Positions 15,384-25,692 are shown, numbered from the stretch's first letter. The stretch is 64,000 nucleotides of DNA from Salinicoccus roseus (GCF_003814515.1 NZ_RKQJ01000001.1:1-64000), one strand, 5' to 3'. Translations and numbers: made by a program. Notes: generated from the sequence alone by a model not told the origin.

Positions 15384-16772
15384 TTGTCATATAGAATAGA
15401 GAAAGATACGATCGGTGAAATTAAAGTTCCTGGTGACAAATACTGGGCTGCACAGACGGAGAGGAGCAGACAGAACTTCCCAGTGGGCAAGGAGAAGATG
15501 CCGATCGAGGTCATCGTAGCATTCGCCCATCTGAAGAAGGCGGCTGCCGTATCGAACCATGATCTCGGAAAGCTTTCAGCAGACAAGAAGGAAGCGATCG
15601 TCCATGCCTGCGACAGGATCATCGCACGTGAACTAGACGAGCACTTCCCACTTGTCGTATGGCAGACGGGGAGCGGGACGCAGAGCAACATGAACGTCAA
15701 CGAAGTGGTCAGCTATGTGGCAAATGAATATCTCGAGGAAAAGGGGAGTGGCGAAAAAGTCCACCCGAATGATGACGTGAACAAATCCCAGAGTTCCAAC
15801 GACACCTACCCGACAGCAATGCATGTCGCGCTGTATCAGGCGGTCGAGGAGCAGCTTGTACCTGCACTCGGTGTACTCCGTTCGACCTTCGCGGACAAAG
15901 AGGCGCAGTTCAGGGACATCATCAAAATCGGCCGGACACACCTGCAGGATGCGACACCGTTGACGCTCGGCCAGGAAATCAGTGGATGGAGATACATGCT
16001 CGAGAAGTGTGAGACACTGGTGAACGAATCCAAGAGACAGCTTACAAACCTCGCAATCGGCGGTACGGCAGTCGGTACAGGCATCAACGCACATCCGGAA
16101 TTCGGCGACCGCGTGGCTAAGGAGATCTCGAAGCAGACAGGCTATGAATTCGTCTCATCCGAGAACAAGTTCCATGCGCTTACTGCACATGATGAAGTGG
16201 TCTATCTCCATGGGGCGCTCAAGGCACTGGCGGCAGATTTGATGAAGATCGCCAATGACGTCAGATGGCTCGCCTCCGGCCCGAGGGCCGGCATCGCAGA
16301 AATTGAAATCCCTGCAAATGAGCCGGGTTCCTCGATCATGCCGGGCAAAGTCAACCCGACCCAGTCCGAAATGCTCACGATGGTCGCGACCCAGGTGTTC
16401 GGAAATGATGCAACCGTCGGATTCGCAGCCTCCCAGGGCAACTTCGAACTGAATGTCTTCAAGCCGGTCATCCTTTTCAACACACTCCAGTCGATCTATC
16501 TGCTGGCGGATGGCATGAACACGTTTAACGACAAGTGTGCAGTGGGAATAGAACCAATAGAAGAGAACATTGAACGCTTCCTGAACAATTCACTGATGCT
16601 GGTGACTGCACTCAACCCGCATATCGGCTATGAGAATGCAGCCAAGATTGCGAAGAATGCCCATGAAAAGGGGATTACACTCAAAGAGTCGGCAGTCGAA
16701 TCCGGCCATCTCACTGAAGCGCAGTTTGATGAATGGATCAATCCGGAAGATATGATCCAATCCAAAGATTAG
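15384..16772 (+). CDS. fumC: Class II fumarate hydratase
   Basis: A 462-residue TCA-cycle enzyme interconverting fumarate and malate. The substrate-site blocks are visible: [43 protein letters not shown] and the superfamily signature [13 protein letters not shown]. Translation must begin at a TTG (15384): CAGGAGG sits eight bases upstream and the protein begins with the usual [15 protein letters not shown]. Length is standard for the family. ppx starts 10 bases after it. Confidence 0.96.
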   Translation: MSYRIEKDTIGEIKVPGDKYWAAQTERSRQNFPVGKEKMPIEVIVAFAHLKKAAAVSNHDLGKLSADKKEAIVHACDRIIARELDEHFPLVVWQTGSGTQSNMNVNEVVSYVANEYLEEKGSGEKVHPNDDVNKSQSSNDTYPTAMHVALYQAVEEQLVPALGVLRSTFADKEAQFRDIIKIGRTHLQDATPLTLGQEISGWRYMLEKCETLVNESKRQLTNLAIGGTAVGTGINAHPEFGDRVAKEISKQTGYEFVSSENKFHALTAHDEVVYLHGALKALAADLMKIANDVRWLASGPRAGIAEIEIPANEPGSSIMPGKVNPTQSEMLTMVATQVFGNDATVGFAASQGNFELNVFKPVILFNTLQSIYLLADGMNTFNDKCAVGIEPIEENIERFLNNSLMLVTALNPHIGYENAAKIAKNAHEKGITLKESAVESGHLTEAQFDEWINPEDMIQSKD

Positions 16773-16782
16773 GAGCTTACTT

Positions 16783-18309
16783 ATGAAAAGAATCGGACTT
16801 GTGGATATCGGTTCCAACACTGTACGCCTTGTACTTTTCGAATACAATGAAGAGACCGGACTGAAGGAGCTGCAGAACATCAAGACGCCTGCCAGGCTGG
16901 CCAGATATCTGGATGAAGACAATGTGATGGCCGAGGAGGGGATCGACAACCTCCTTTCCATCCTCGGCAGCTTCCAGAAGATCAGCGAGAAGTATGATGT
17001 GACGGAAATCTATCCTGTGGCGACGGCAGCGATCAGGCAGTCGGTCAACGTCGAGGATATTCTGGAGCGGACGAAAAACGAGGTCGGCATGGAGATCAAA
17101 GTCATTACCGGCAAGGAAGAGGCCTACTATGGCTACCATGCCGTCGTCCATACGATCAGCAACATGGATGCAGTGACGATTGATATAGGCGGGGGGAGCA
17201 CCGAGCTTAACTTCTTCGAGAACAAGGAGCTCATCCATTCCGTCAGCCTGCCTTTCGGGGTCGTCACGTTGAAGTCCATGTTCTTCGAGGGCAAGGATCA
17301 TAACGATGAAGATGCGCTTGAAGAGACCGAGAAGTATGTCAAGGAGCAGCTGAGATCGGTCAAATGGTTGGCCAAAAGAAGGGTGCCGATCCTGGCGATC
17401 GGCGGTAGTGCGCGTAACATTGCGCGCATCCACCAATCCTCCGTCAACTATCCGATCGCAGGCGTCCATGGGTATTCGATGGACCGCAATGACCTGCAGG
17501 ATGTATACGACCTGCTGGAAAGCACCAAAGGCGACGACCTTGACGACATCGACGGCCTCAGCAAGGACAGGAGCGACATCATCCTGCCGAGTGCCATCGT
17601 CTTCAAGTCACTCTATGACCTCGTCAGGGCGGAAGAGTTCAAGTTCAGTCGCCAGGGGCTGCGTGAGGGTCTGGCCATGTCAATCATATCGAAGGATTAT
17701 CCGGCCGCCTTCAACAAATACCATATTTTCAGGGATTCGCTGATGGAACTGGCGAGTGATTTCCATATCCTGAGAAGCGAAGGTGAAAAGCGGCAGGAGA
17801 TTGCAGAGCGCATCTACCATGAACTTGCACGCTTCGATTTCATAAAAACGGGCAAGCATGAGAAGTATCTGATGAAGAATGCAGCGCATATCTTTTATCT
17901 TGGCGCATTCATCGACCGTGATGCGACGAGTCAGCACACGTATTATATAATTTCCAACAGCAACATCAACGGCATCGTACACGAGGATAGGGTCAGGCTT
18001 GCCCTGATGGCGAGCTTCAAGAACAAGACGCTGCTCAAGTTCTATGCCGAGGAGTCAGGGTGGTTCGACAGCAGCGACCTCGATGTACTGCTGACGCTCG
18101 GAAGCATATTGAAGTTCTCCAATGCATTGAACGTCTCCAACACGGGCATCGTCCAGGACCTCTACCTGGAAGAGGAGGGGGATGATATGGTCATGACGGT
18201 CAAATATAAAGGAGATCCGATTGCCGAGGAGTATCAGGCGACCAGACAGAAGAAGCATATAGAGAAAATTATGGATAAAGATTTGGATATAAGGTTCGTA
18301 GAAGTTTAA
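16783..18309 (+). CDS. ppx: Exopolyphosphatase (Ppx/GppA family)
   Basis: A 508-residue member of the sugar kinase/actin fold. The N-terminal phosphate-binding GLVDIGSNTVRLVLFE and IDIGGGSTELNFF are the two nucleotide/phosphate loops, with catalytic Glu expected in the YPVATAAIRQS region. The C-terminal half is an HD-like domain (AHIFYLGAFIDRD). The enzyme shortens polyphosphate chains, releasing phosphate. It is directly followed by ppk, so polymer synthesis and breakdown are encoded together. Confidence 0.92.
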   Translation: MKRIGLVDIGSNTVRLVLFEYNEETGLKELQNIKTPARLARYLDEDNVMAEEGIDNLLSILGSFQKISEKYDVTEIYPVATAAIRQSVNVEDILERTKNEVGMEIKVITGKEEAYYGYHAVVHTISNMDAVTIDIGGGSTELNFFENKELIHSVSLPFGVVTLKSMFFEGKDHNDEDALEETEKYVKEQLRSVKWLAKRRVPILAIGGSARNIARIHQSSVNYPIAGVHGYSMDRNDLQDVYDLLESTKGDDLDDIDGLSKDRSDIILPSAIVFKSLYDLVRAEEFKFSRQGLREGLAMSIISKDYPAAFNKYHIFRDSLMELASDFHILRSEGEKRQEIAERIYHELARFDFIKTGKHEKYLMKNAAHIFYLGAFIDRDATSQHTYYIISNSNINGIVHEDRVRLALMASFKNKTLLKFYAEESGWFDSSDLDVLLTLGSILKFSNALNVSNTGIVQDLYLEEEGDDMVMTVKYKGDPIAEEYQATRQKKHIEKIMDKDLDIRFVEV

Positions 18310-18346
18310 TATTCATCTTTAATTTAGAGGGAGTAGGAGAATAGTG

Positions 18347-20467
18347 ATGGCATATCGATTGAATAATAAGGAGTACTACAACAATCGAGAGTTGAGCTGG
18401 CTCAGATTCAATTACAGGGTCATTGAAGAAGCGGCGGACCCCAACAATCCGCTGCTTGAGAAATTGAAGTTTCTGGCGATAACCAGCTCGAATCTCGACG
18501 AGTTCTTCATGGTTCGGGTGGCTGGTCTGAAGGACCAGGTGAAGATGAACTACCATGAGCCGGATACTAAGACGCAGATGACCCCAGGGGAGCAGCTTGA
18601 GGGCATCAGTGAGCTGAACCGCGAGAACAGTGCTGTCCAGTACGATTATTTCCATCGTCTCATGGCTGAGCTGGAAACGTATGACATCTATCTGAAGCGG
18701 CCGTATGAACTCCCGGAGCATCTTCAGGATGAACTTGAAGAAATATTCGATACAGAAATATTTCCGTCTCTTACCCCTCTCGGAATCGACGCCTACCGTC
18801 CGTTCCCCAAGCTGATGAATAAAAAGATAAACATATTCATAAACCTGTCGAACGAATTGGGTGAGCAGGCTGCCATCGTCCAGCTGCCTACAGTCATCAG
18901 GCGCTATTATGAACTTGAAGATGCAGGCAGGACCTATATCGTACTGGCTGAAGACATCATTGAAGCACACATCAACAAGCTGTTCAAAGGGTATAGGATC
19001 GACCGGACATTCCCTTTCAGGATAACAAGGAATGCCGATTTGACGATACATGAAGAAGGAGCCGCGGACCTGCTGATCGAAATCGAAAGGTTCCTCAAGG
19101 AGCGGACGAAGGGGGCGGCAGTACGGCTTGAAATCGATATAAGCAGAAATGACACCATCAATGGTTCATTCCTGCGCAATGAGCTGGGGTTGTATGAGCA
19201 GGATGTCTACAAGTTCCACGGTCCGCTTGATCTGACTTTCCTGTTCGGGCTGACCGCCTCACTCGGCGACAGGTTCCCGCATTTGACGTACCCGCCGTTC
19301 ACCCCCCAGGAGCCGAAATTCCTTTCCGGGGCGAACATATATGACAAGGCGCTGAAGGAGGACATATTCTTCCATCATCCTTTCGAAAGCTTCCAGCCGA
19401 TCGTCGAATTCATGCGTGAAGCAGCCGAGAACCCCGATGTTCTCGCAATCAAGCAGACACTCTACCGTGTATCGAGCGATTCACCGATCATCGAAGCGCT
19501 GAAGCGGGCTGCAGAGAATGGCAAGCAGGTGACGGTGCTTGTTGAACTGAAGGCGCGTTTTGATGAGAAGAACAACGTGCAGTGGGCGAAGGAGCTTGAA
19601 GATGCGGGATGCCATGTCATATACGGCATGCATTACTTGAAGACGCACAGCAAGATCACGCTTGTGGTCAAACGGGTCGGCAAGAAGCTCGTCAGATATG
19701 TTCATCTGGGCACCGGAAACTACAACGATTCGACCGCGAAACTCTACACCGACATGGGTCTCGTGACGACCGATGAGGATATCGGTAATGATGCGATCAA
19801 CTTCTTCAACTACTTGAGCGGCTATTCGCTGAAGCCGGACTACGAGTCATTGTATGTGGCGCCTTTCGACATACGCGATCTTTTTGCGGAATATATCGAC
19901 AAGGAGATTGAACTGCACAGGATGCATGGCAAGGGCTATATATTCGCCAAGATGAACTCGCTGACCGACAAGAAGATCATCAACAAGCTGATGCAGGCTT
20001 CCCAGGAGGGCGTGAAGGTCGATCTTGTGATCCGGGGCATCTGCTGTCTGAAGTCGGGCATTGAAGGTGTAAGCGATAATATCCGGGTCATCAGCATCGT
20101 GGGCAGATTCCTGGAGCATTCCAGAATCTACTACTTCCATCACAACGGTGAAGAGAAGATGTTCCTCTCCTCCGCAGATATGATGACCCGCAACATGATC
20201 AAGCGGGTGGAGATCCTCTTCCCGATCAAGAGTACGGCAATCCTTGAAGAGATAAAGTCCATCAACAGGCTCTATCTGATGGACAACATCAAAGCACGTG
20301 TACAGAAGCCGGATGGCACCTATGAATATGTCGATAATGAGCATGAACCGAACAGCGCCCAGGTCGAACTGATGCGCCGCGCCGAGAGGAGCGGCAGGGA
20401 GCAGCTCGTCCAGAAGGAGAATCAGCTGCTGCTCAAAGTGAAGGACCGCTTCAAACGAAGAAAATAG
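18347..20467 (+). CDS. ppk: Polyphosphate kinase 1
   Basis: A 706-residue PPK1 that polymerises the gamma-phosphate of ATP into polyphosphate. The N-terminal [20 protein letters not shown], the [11 protein letters not shown] block, and the two phospholipase-D-like motifs with histidines ([10 protein letters not shown] and HLGTGNYND) fit the family. It starts at the ATG (18347) or the adjoining GTG (18344); GGAGTAGGAG lies upstream of both. It lies 37 bases after ppx and ends at a GC-rich hairpin. Confidence 0.95.
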   Translation: MAYRLNNKEYYNNRELSWLRFNYRVIEEAADPNNPLLEKLKFLAITSSNLDEFFMVRVAGLKDQVKMNYHEPDTKTQMTPGEQLEGISELNRENSAVQYDYFHRLMAELETYDIYLKRPYELPEHLQDELEEIFDTEIFPSLTPLGIDAYRPFPKLMNKKINIFINLSNELGEQAAIVQLPTVIRRYYELEDAGRTYIVLAEDIIEAHINKLFKGYRIDRTFPFRITRNADLTIHEEGAADLLIEIERFLKERTKGAAVRLEIDISRNDTINGSFLRNELGLYEQDVYKFHGPLDLTFLFGLTASLGDRFPHLTYPPFTPQEPKFLSGANIYDKALKEDIFFHHPFESFQPIVEFMREAAENPDVLAIKQTLYRVSSDSPIIEALKRAAENGKQVTVLVELKARFDEKNNVQWAKELEDAGCHVIYGMHYLKTHSKITLVVKRVGKKLVRYVHLGTGNYNDSTAKLYTDMGLVTTDEDIGNDAINFFNYLSGYSLKPDYESLYVAPFDIRDLFAEYIDKEIELHRMHGKGYIFAKMNSLTDKKIINKLMQASQEGVKVDLVIRGICCLKSGIEGVSDNIRVISIVGRFLEHSRIYYFHHNGEEKMFLSSADMMTRNMIKRVEILFPIKSTAILEEIKSINRLYLMDNIKARVQKPDGTYEYVDNEHEPNSAQVELMRRAERSGREQLVQKENQLLLKVKDRFKRRK

Positions 20468-20477
20468 AATGGATTTG

Positions 20478-20506
20478 AGCCGGGGACGGAAGTCTCCGGC
20501 CTCTTT
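20478..20506 (+). terminator. Terminator after ppk
   Basis: GCCGGGGAC-GGAA-GTCTCCGGC followed by CTCTTT. Confidence 0.7.
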
Positions 20507-20510
20507 GCAA

Positions 20511-20539
20511 TTGACTTTGTTTTCTGAATTGTTTAGACT
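20511..20539 (+). promoter_or_regulatory. Promoter of trpEG
   Basis: TTGACT (20511-20516) and TAGACT (20534-20539), 17-base spacer. No T-box or attenuator is visible in the 33-base leader. Confidence 0.65.
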
Positions 20540-20572
20540 GTCTAGATATAACTAAAATAATGAGGTGAAGAT

Positions 20573-22075
20573 ATGACCACGTATGAGGAATTTTTGAAGG
20601 ATGCCGGGAATCACCGCACTGTACCGGTGATCGAATCGTTCAGCACCGACCTGCTGACGCCTGTACAGATGTTTCATTCTTTGAAGGATGAGGCAGTCTA
20701 TATGCTGGAAAGTCAGGAACCTGAATCAGCGTGGTCTAACTTCTCCTTCATCGGACTGGACCCGATGGTCGAAATCAGGGAAACCGGACGCCAATTCACC
20801 GTCCATGACCTTGAGCGGGGGAGCCGTCTGACGCTGCCTTCGTTCAAGGAGGCATTCGAAGAGACGCTCGGCCGTCTCGAGGTGAAGATACCCGAGATGG
20901 ATATTCCCTTCAAAGGCGGCGGGGTAGGCTATATCAGCTATGATGCGATATCCGACTACGAACCGGTGCCTAGGGCACCGGAGGAGGCGGTGCAGATTGC
21001 GAACTACCACCTGCTCTTCTGCCGATCGCTGCTCGTATACAACCATAATTCAAAAGAGATCCACATCATCCATTTCGCCAGGGTCGATGACGACAGGGAC
21101 AACGGAGAGATCTACGAGGAATCGATGGAGACGATCGAGCGCATCAGGACGCACCTTCTGCACGACAGCGACCTGTCCGATCTGCTGCTTCCCACTGCGC
21201 TGCCGATGACATCCGCCTTCGATCTTGAAAGCAACTACGAAAAGGGAAAGTTCCTATCCGACGTCGAAAAGATCAAGGAGTACATCGAAGCGGGGGACAT
21301 ACTGCAGGCGGTCCTCTCCCAGCGTTTCCACAAGAAGACGGAAAGAAGCGGCTTTGAACTCTACCGTGTGCTGAGGAAGGTCAACCCTTCGCCGTATATG
21401 TACTATTTGAAATTCAACGGGCTCGAAGTGATCGGCAGCTCCCCGGAACGGCAGCTGCAGGTACAGGACGGAAACCTTGAGATCCACCCGATTGCCGGCA
21501 CGAGAAAAAGGGGTGCTACTAAAGAGGAGGACGACAGGCTTGCCAGGGAGCTGCTTGAAGATGAGAAGGAAATCGCCGAGCACCGTATGCTGGTGGACCT
21601 TGCGCGGAATGACATCGGCAGGGTCGCCGAATACGGTTCAGTGTCCGTCAGCGAGTATATGGTGATCGGCCGCTTCTCACGCGTGATGCACATCATCAGC
21701 AAGGTCAGGGGCAGGCTCAAGACGGGGGTTTCCCCGATAGACGCATTCATCTCCTCCTTCCCGGCCGGTACACTGTCAGGCGCCCCGAAAGTACGGGCGA
21801 TGCAGATCCTGAGGGAACTTGAGCCGACAGCGCGGAACTTGTATGGCGGGAGCATCCTCTATCTTGGCTTCGATGGGAACATCGACTCCTGCATCACCAT
21901 CCGCACGATGACATTGGTGGACCAGAACCTCTACATCCAGGCGGGGGCAGGTGTGGTTGCGGATTCGGATCCGGAGTCGGAATATCAGGAGACGATCAAC
22001 AAGGCGAGCGCACTCGAGCAGACGGTGCACCTGACTGAAAAGATATTCAGCGATGGAAATATACTGAAAGTATAG
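20573..22075 (+). CDS. trpE: Anthranilate synthase component I
   Basis: A 500-residue chorismate-using enzyme. The HPIAGTRKRG segment carries Ala where PabB enzymes carry Lys (PIKGT), which supports anthranilate rather than aminodeoxychorismate synthesis. The N-terminal MLES resembles the LLES tryptophan-feedback site. SFPAGTLSGAPKVRAM, IRTM and QAGAGVVADSDPE are the usual active-site blocks. It is paired with an amidotransferase subunit 11 bases downstream, but no trpD, C, F, B or A follows. It may feed tryptophan synthesis encoded elsewhere; PabB remains a less likely alternative. Confidence 0.85.
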   Translation: MTTYEEFLKDAGNHRTVPVIESFSTDLLTPVQMFHSLKDEAVYMLESQEPESAWSNFSFIGLDPMVEIRETGRQFTVHDLERGSRLTLPSFKEAFEETLGRLEVKIPEMDIPFKGGGVGYISYDAISDYEPVPRAPEEAVQIANYHLLFCRSLLVYNHNSKEIHIIHFARVDDDRDNGEIYEESMETIERIRTHLLHDSDLSDLLLPTALPMTSAFDLESNYEKGKFLSDVEKIKEYIEAGDILQAVLSQRFHKKTERSGFELYRVLRKVNPSPYMYYLKFNGLEVIGSSPERQLQVQDGNLEIHPIAGTRKRGATKEEDDRLARELLEDEKEIAEHRMLVDLARNDIGRVAEYGSVSVSEYMVIGRFSRVMHIISKVRGRLKTGVSPIDAFISSFPAGTLSGAPKVRAMQILRELEPTARNLYGGSILYLGFDGNIDSCITIRTMTLVDQNLYIQAGAGVVADSDPESEYQETINKASALEQTVHLTEKIFSDGNILKV

Positions 22076-22086
22076 GGGGAAGGAAA

Positions 22087-22683
22087 ATGATATATATGAT
22101 CGACCACTTTGATTCCTTCACCTATAATATCGTGCAGGCACTTGGCGAGATGGGTGAGGAAATCGTTGTGAGAAGAAACGATGCAATAGATTTCGACGAG
22201 ATCGACAGGCTTGCACCGGACCTGATCTTCCTGTCACCGGGACCAAAGCGTCCTGAAGATACGGGGATGACCATGGAGGTCGTCCGCCGCTACAGTGGAC
22301 AGATACCGATATTCGGCGTATGTCTGGGCCACCAGACCATCGCCCACGTGTTCGGGGGGAGTGTCAGACGGACAGGGAAACTGATGCATGGCAAGACCTC
22401 GGAACTCCATCACGGGGACACGGACATATACGCCGGAATATCCCAGGGGTCCGAAGTGATGAACTACCATTCCCTCGTCGTGGATGAAGCGACGCTGCCT
22501 GAGTGCATCGTGGTGACGGCGCAGTCGGAACTTGGAGAAATCCTCGGCATCAGGCATGAGTCCCTGCCGGTGGAAGGTGTGCAGTTCCATCCTGAATCCA
22601 TCGGATCAGCAGAAGGACTGACACTGCTCCGGAATGTTCTGGAAAAGTATTGCAGAAACACAAAAACACCGCTGAAACAATGA
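22087..22683 (+). CDS. trpG: Anthranilate/aminodeoxychorismate synthase glutaminase subunit
   Basis: A 198-residue class I glutamine amidotransferase supplying ammonia to TrpE. The nucleophile Cys is in FGVCLGHQTIAH, and the His-Glu pair is in GVQFHPESIGS. The opening YMIDHFDSFTYNIVQ is standard. In many Firmicutes one such subunit serves both TrpE and PabB, so it may be shared. Its stop lies in the loop of the terminator hairpin. Confidence 0.9.
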   Translation: MIYMIDHFDSFTYNIVQALGEMGEEIVVRRNDAIDFDEIDRLAPDLIFLSPGPKRPEDTGMTMEVVRRYSGQIPIFGVCLGHQTIAHVFGGSVRRTGKLMHGKTSELHHGDTDIYAGISQGSEVMNYHSLVVDEATLPECIVVTAQSELGEILGIRHESLPVEGVQFHPESIGSAEGLTLLRNVLEKYCRNTKTPLKQ

Positions 22684-22700
22684 AGTTTCAGCGGTGTTTT
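22664..22700. terminator. Bidirectional terminator
   Basis: AACACCGCTGAAAC-AATGAA-GTTTCAGCGGTGTT followed by TT, between converging trpG and the pseudouridine synthase gene. Confidence 0.87.
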
Positions 22701-22705
22701 CTGAT

Positions 22706-23533
22706 TTATAGTGTCTCCTTGTCCAGTTCCACACGTACCGTTTTCTGGAGCAGCGGGTGGATGAACTCTATCCTGTAGCTGAAGAGCTGGAGGTCCCTTA
22801 ATGTCGAATTTCCATACAGCGGATCTCCGATGACCGGAAAGCCGACATGTGCAAGGTGCACACGGATCTGGTGGGTCCGGCCGGTCTCAAGTTCAATCTC
22901 AAGCTCACAGTATTCCGGTGTGACCCTCGATTCGATGACATGCGTGACGGCCGCCTTTCCTTTGGAGGTCACATGATACTTGTTGCGCTCCTTCGGGTTT
23001 TTGGCGATCGGTGCATCAATCGTCTGGGGCTCGAGCCGTTTCTTTGTATCCACCCTTGCGATGTAGGTGCGCTTGATGTCCCGTTCACTCAGCATATGGT
23101 CGAGCATCTTCTTGACAAGCGGGTTTTTGGCGATCAGGATCACGCCCTTGGTCTCCTGATCGAGCCGGTGTACAGGTTCCAGATAATCCGATTCGATCGT
23201 GTATACCGCATGGTTCATGAGCGTGTTCGTCTCGTTCATCTGGTTCGGGTGGGTCTTCACACCCCTCGGCTTGAAGAGCACGGCGAGGTACCTGTCTTCA
23301 TAAAGTACATCACAGGTGCGGTAGCTCGGCTTGTACTGGCTCTCGGCTCCGGTGTCGGGCAGGACGACCGCATCCCCTGTGTGGATGGGTGCATTAAGTG
23401 GGGCCTGTTCCCCATTGATCGTGATGTCCTTCGACATGCGCAGGAAATGGAGCTCCTTCTTTGGAACGTGGAGTGACTTCAGCATGTCTTCAAGTGTCAT
23501 GCCATCAAAATTTTCGTGGATGTTCACCTTCAT
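22706..23533 (-). CDS. RluA/RluD-family RNA pseudouridine synthase
   Basis: A 275-residue pseudouridine synthase. The N-terminal 80 residues look like an S4 domain (MTLEDMLKSLHVPKKELHFL). The catalytic Asp is in PVHRLDQETKGV, followed by KTYIARV-type and ELETGRTHQIRVHLAHVGFPVIGDPLYG blocks of the RluA class. It modifies uridines in rRNA or tRNA; which site cannot be told. The ATG abuts the stop of the upstream thioredoxin-like gene with no gap, so translation is probably coupled. Confidence 0.93.
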   Translation of the reverse strand: MKVNIHENFDGMTLEDMLKSLHVPKKELHFLRMSKDITINGEQAPLNAPIHTGDAVVLPDTGAESQYKPSYRTCDVLYEDRYLAVLFKPRGVKTHPNQMNETNTLMNHAVYTIESDYLEPVHRLDQETKGVILIAKNPLVKKMLDHMLSERDIKRTYIARVDTKKRLEPQTIDAPIAKNPKERNKYHVTSKGKAAVTHVIESRVTPEYCELEIELETGRTHQIRVHLAHVGFPVIGDPLYGNSTLRDLQLFSYRIEFIHPLLQKTVRVELDKETL

Positions 23534-24040
23534 CTATTCATCACCAGTCATGCTATTGATGAATTCCACGTAGTCGTCGGCATTGCCCGGGTTGCCCGTC
23601 AGCCGGTCGACTTCTTCGCCGTCCTCGAAGTAGGCGAGCGTCGGTGTGGCTTCAATGGCGTATTCGTTCCATGCCTGATCATATTCCAGTATGTTCAGCT
23701 GGGTCACTTCCTCGCCAGTCTCATCAAATGCATCCGTCAGGAATGGTGTGGCTGCGATGCAGTGTACACATGTCGGGCTCCAGAAGTAGACGAATTCTCC
23801 TTCGCCGCCATCTATGATCTCCTGGGTCTCGTCGAAAGTCTTGTTGTAGTGGTAGTTCTCGTCATCAAGCTTGTCGATCGTCGCACCTTCAAGTTCTTCC
23901 GGGTCCTTGTCCGTATACGGATAGTAGCCGGAGTCGCTCAAGTTTTCCGGATCGTTTGAAGCACTGTTCATATAGATGAAGATGCCGACGAAAGCGACGA
24001 TGATCAGTGCGATGATGCCATAAAATAGTTTATTGCCCAT
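23534..24040 (-). CDS. Membrane-anchored thioredoxin-like protein
   Basis: A 168-residue protein with one N-terminal transmembrane helix (YGIIALIIVAFVGIFIYM) and an extracytoplasmic thioredoxin domain. The redox motif is CVHC in YFWSPTCVHC; the cis-Pro is in ATPTLAYF. It follows a BdbC-type quinone-linked oxidase by 15 bases, so together they probably form and pass on disulfides outside the membrane, the thioredoxin acting as the BdbA/D-like partner. AAAAAGGAG precedes the ATG. Confidence 0.87.
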   Translation of the reverse strand: MGNKLFYGIIALIIVAFVGIFIYMNSASNDPENLSDSGYYPYTDKDPEELEGATIDKLDDENYHYNKTFDETQEIIDGGEGEFVYFWSPTCVHCIAATPFLTDAFDETGEEVTQLNILEYDQAWNEYAIEATPTLAYFEDGEEVDRLTGNPGNADDYVEFINSMTGDE

Positions 24041-24055
24041 GATTGAATCTCCTTT

Positions 24056-24463
24056 TTATTTTCTTTTTATCATAAATGATAATATAAAGATGAGTATGAA
24101 AGCAATGAGGGAGAGTAATGGTATCGTGATGAAGCCGAATATGTTGATGTACTGGACGGTGCAGGACACGCCCGTACATGCTGCGAAATTATCTCCCAGG
24201 AAACTGACCTTCTGCAGTGCATAGTGGTAGGAGGCAAGCAGTATGCCGAGTCCGCTCATAACGCGGATGTAGTATTTTGCTCCGTGGTCGTCACGGATGA
24301 ATCCGATGATCGAGATGATGACGAGTGGGTACATCAGTATGCGCTGGTACCAGCAGAACTCGCAGGGGACGTACTGTCTGATCTCACTGAAATACAGGGA
24401 GCCGAGTGTGGCGACCAATGCAGTGAGGAAGATGAGCTGCATGAAAAGTTTATTGTTGGCCAT
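24056..24463 (-). CDS. bdbC: DsbB/BdbC-type disulfide oxidoreductase
   Basis: A 135-residue protein with four transmembrane segments. The first redox pair is CEFC in YVPCEFCWYQRILMYPL, and the second pair is in AACTGVSCTVQYI. Enzymes of this type reoxidise thioredoxin-like partners using menaquinone. It leads the transcript that continues into the thioredoxin-like and pseudouridine synthase genes. ACAGGAGGGATGGC precedes the ATG. Confidence 0.9.
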   Translation of the reverse strand: MANNKLFMQLIFLTALVATLGSLYFSEIRQYVPCEFCWYQRILMYPLVIISIIGFIRDDHGAKYYIRVMSGLGILLASYHYALQKVSFLGDNFAACTGVSCTVQYINIFGFITIPLLSLIAFILIFILSFMIKRK

Positions 24464-24502
24464 GCCATCCCTCCTGTTTGCTTTTTTATTTCAAGGTCAT
24501 AC

Positions 24503-24529
24503 TATATCATTATAAGTGATAATGATATA
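24503..24529. promoter_or_regulatory. Perfect dyad between bdbC and airS
   Basis: TATATCATTAT-AAGTG-ATAATGATATA: 11-base arms without mismatch and a 5-base centre, in the divergent promoter region. It contains TATAAT/TATAGT-like boxes for the bdbC side. The half-site resembles Fur-family boxes only loosely. An autoregulatory AirR site is another option. Confidence 0.5.
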
Positions 24530-24585
24530 TGGATGGAAACGATTAATTTACAAAGTTATTAACTTTTTACAGAAAGGGTGTCACG

Positions 24586-25692
24586 ATGAAGAGCAAACTG
24601 CAGCTTTTGAAGGATATCGCCGAGTTCCTCAATGAAGAAACCGACCGCAGCACGATGATCTACGGCGCCCTCAAGCTACTGATCGATTATTCGGAATTCG
24701 ATACGGGCTGGATCTTCTTCATCAACAGTGAGGGCCAGCATGAACTGAGCGCACACTACCGGCTGCCGCCGTCGCTCGAAAAGGAGCAGTATCATCACCT
24801 GTGCGACGGAAAATGCTGGTGTGTGAACAAATACAACAACCGTGAACTCAAGACGGCGACGAATATATTCGTCTGTTCCAGGCTCGAGAAGGCAAGGATG
24901 GATTATCCCGGTGAGAACATGGGCATCACCCATCACGCGACGGTGCCGCTCATATCCGGTGAGGAATCATTCGGCCTCCTGAACGTCGCCAGCCCCTACA
25001 GGGAACAGTTCACACAGGATGAACTGGACCTGCTGGAATCCGTCGCATTCCAGATCGGTTCAACGCTAAAGCGCATAGAACTGACGGCGCAGGAGCAGGA
25101 GAACATGATCATCCGTGAGCGGCAGCGCCTTGCACGGGACCTCCATGATTCGGTGAATCAGATGCTATTCTCGATCGGCATCACCTCCCATGCGGCCAAA
25201 TCCCTCGATGATCAGGGGAAGGTGCAGGATGCGTTCCAGTCGATCGAGCATACGTCGAAGCATGCGATGAAGGAGATGAAGGCGCTGATCTGGCAGCTCA
25301 AGCCGATCGGCCTTGAAAATGGCATCATCGATGCGGTAGAGAAGTACGCGGACATACTGGATCTCGGCATCACCATACAGGTCGACGGCTTCTACAATGT
25401 CTCCGACCGTGTGGAAATCGGCCTCTACAGGGTCATACAGGAAAGCCTCAACAACATCCGCAAGCACTCCGGCACGAATGCGGCCCGGATTGAAATGGTT
25501 GCGGGAACCGACATGCTGGAGGTTACAATAGTGGATGAGGGCCGGGGCTTTGAGATCGATGAAAGCAAGGGCTACAGCTATGGTCTTGCAAACATGAGGG
25601 AACGGATGCACAAGCTTGGCGGCAGTTTCGACATCATTACAAGAAAAGGCGGGGGCACGAAGATCGTGGTCAGCGTCCCGATGAAGGAGTGA
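24586..25692 (+). CDS. airS: Oxygen/redox-sensing histidine kinase AirS
   Basis: A 368-residue cytosolic sensor kinase: an N-terminal GAF domain (about 20-165), a HisKA_3 dimerisation helix with the phospho-acceptor His187 in RLARDLHDSVNQ, and an HATPase domain (DEGRGFEID, YGLANMRERM). Four cysteines, Cys73, Cys77, Cys79 and Cys97, sit in the GAF domain with C-X3-C-X-C-X17-C spacing. AirS of Staphylococcus aureus (formerly YhcS) holds a [2Fe-2S] cluster in a Cys-rich GAF domain and is active when the cluster is oxidised, so the same role is inferred. No transmembrane segment is present. airR begins four bases after the stop. Confidence 0.88.
   Translation: MKSKLQLLKDIAEFLNEETDRSTMIYGALKLLIDYSEFDTGWIFFINSEGQHELSAHYRLPPSLEKEQYHHLCDGKCWCVNKYNNRELKTATNIFVCSRLEKARMDYPGENMGITHHATVPLISGEESFGLLNVASPYREQFTQDELDLLESVAFQIGSTLKRIELTAQEQENMIIRERQRLARDLHDSVNQMLFSIGITSHAAKSLDDQGKVQDAFQSIEHTSKHAMKEMKALIWQLKPIGLENGIIDAVEKYADILDLGITIQVDGFYNVSDRVEIGLYRVIQESLNNIRKHSGTNAARIEMVAGTDMLEVTIVDEGRGFEIDESKGYSYGLANMRERMHKLGGSFDIITRKGGGTKIVVSVPMKE

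Noticed and set aside
20467-20573. T-box or trp attenuator before trpE
   Set aside because: Only the ppk terminator and a short promoter-leader fit in the gap; there is no T-box core or Trp-codon leader peptide.
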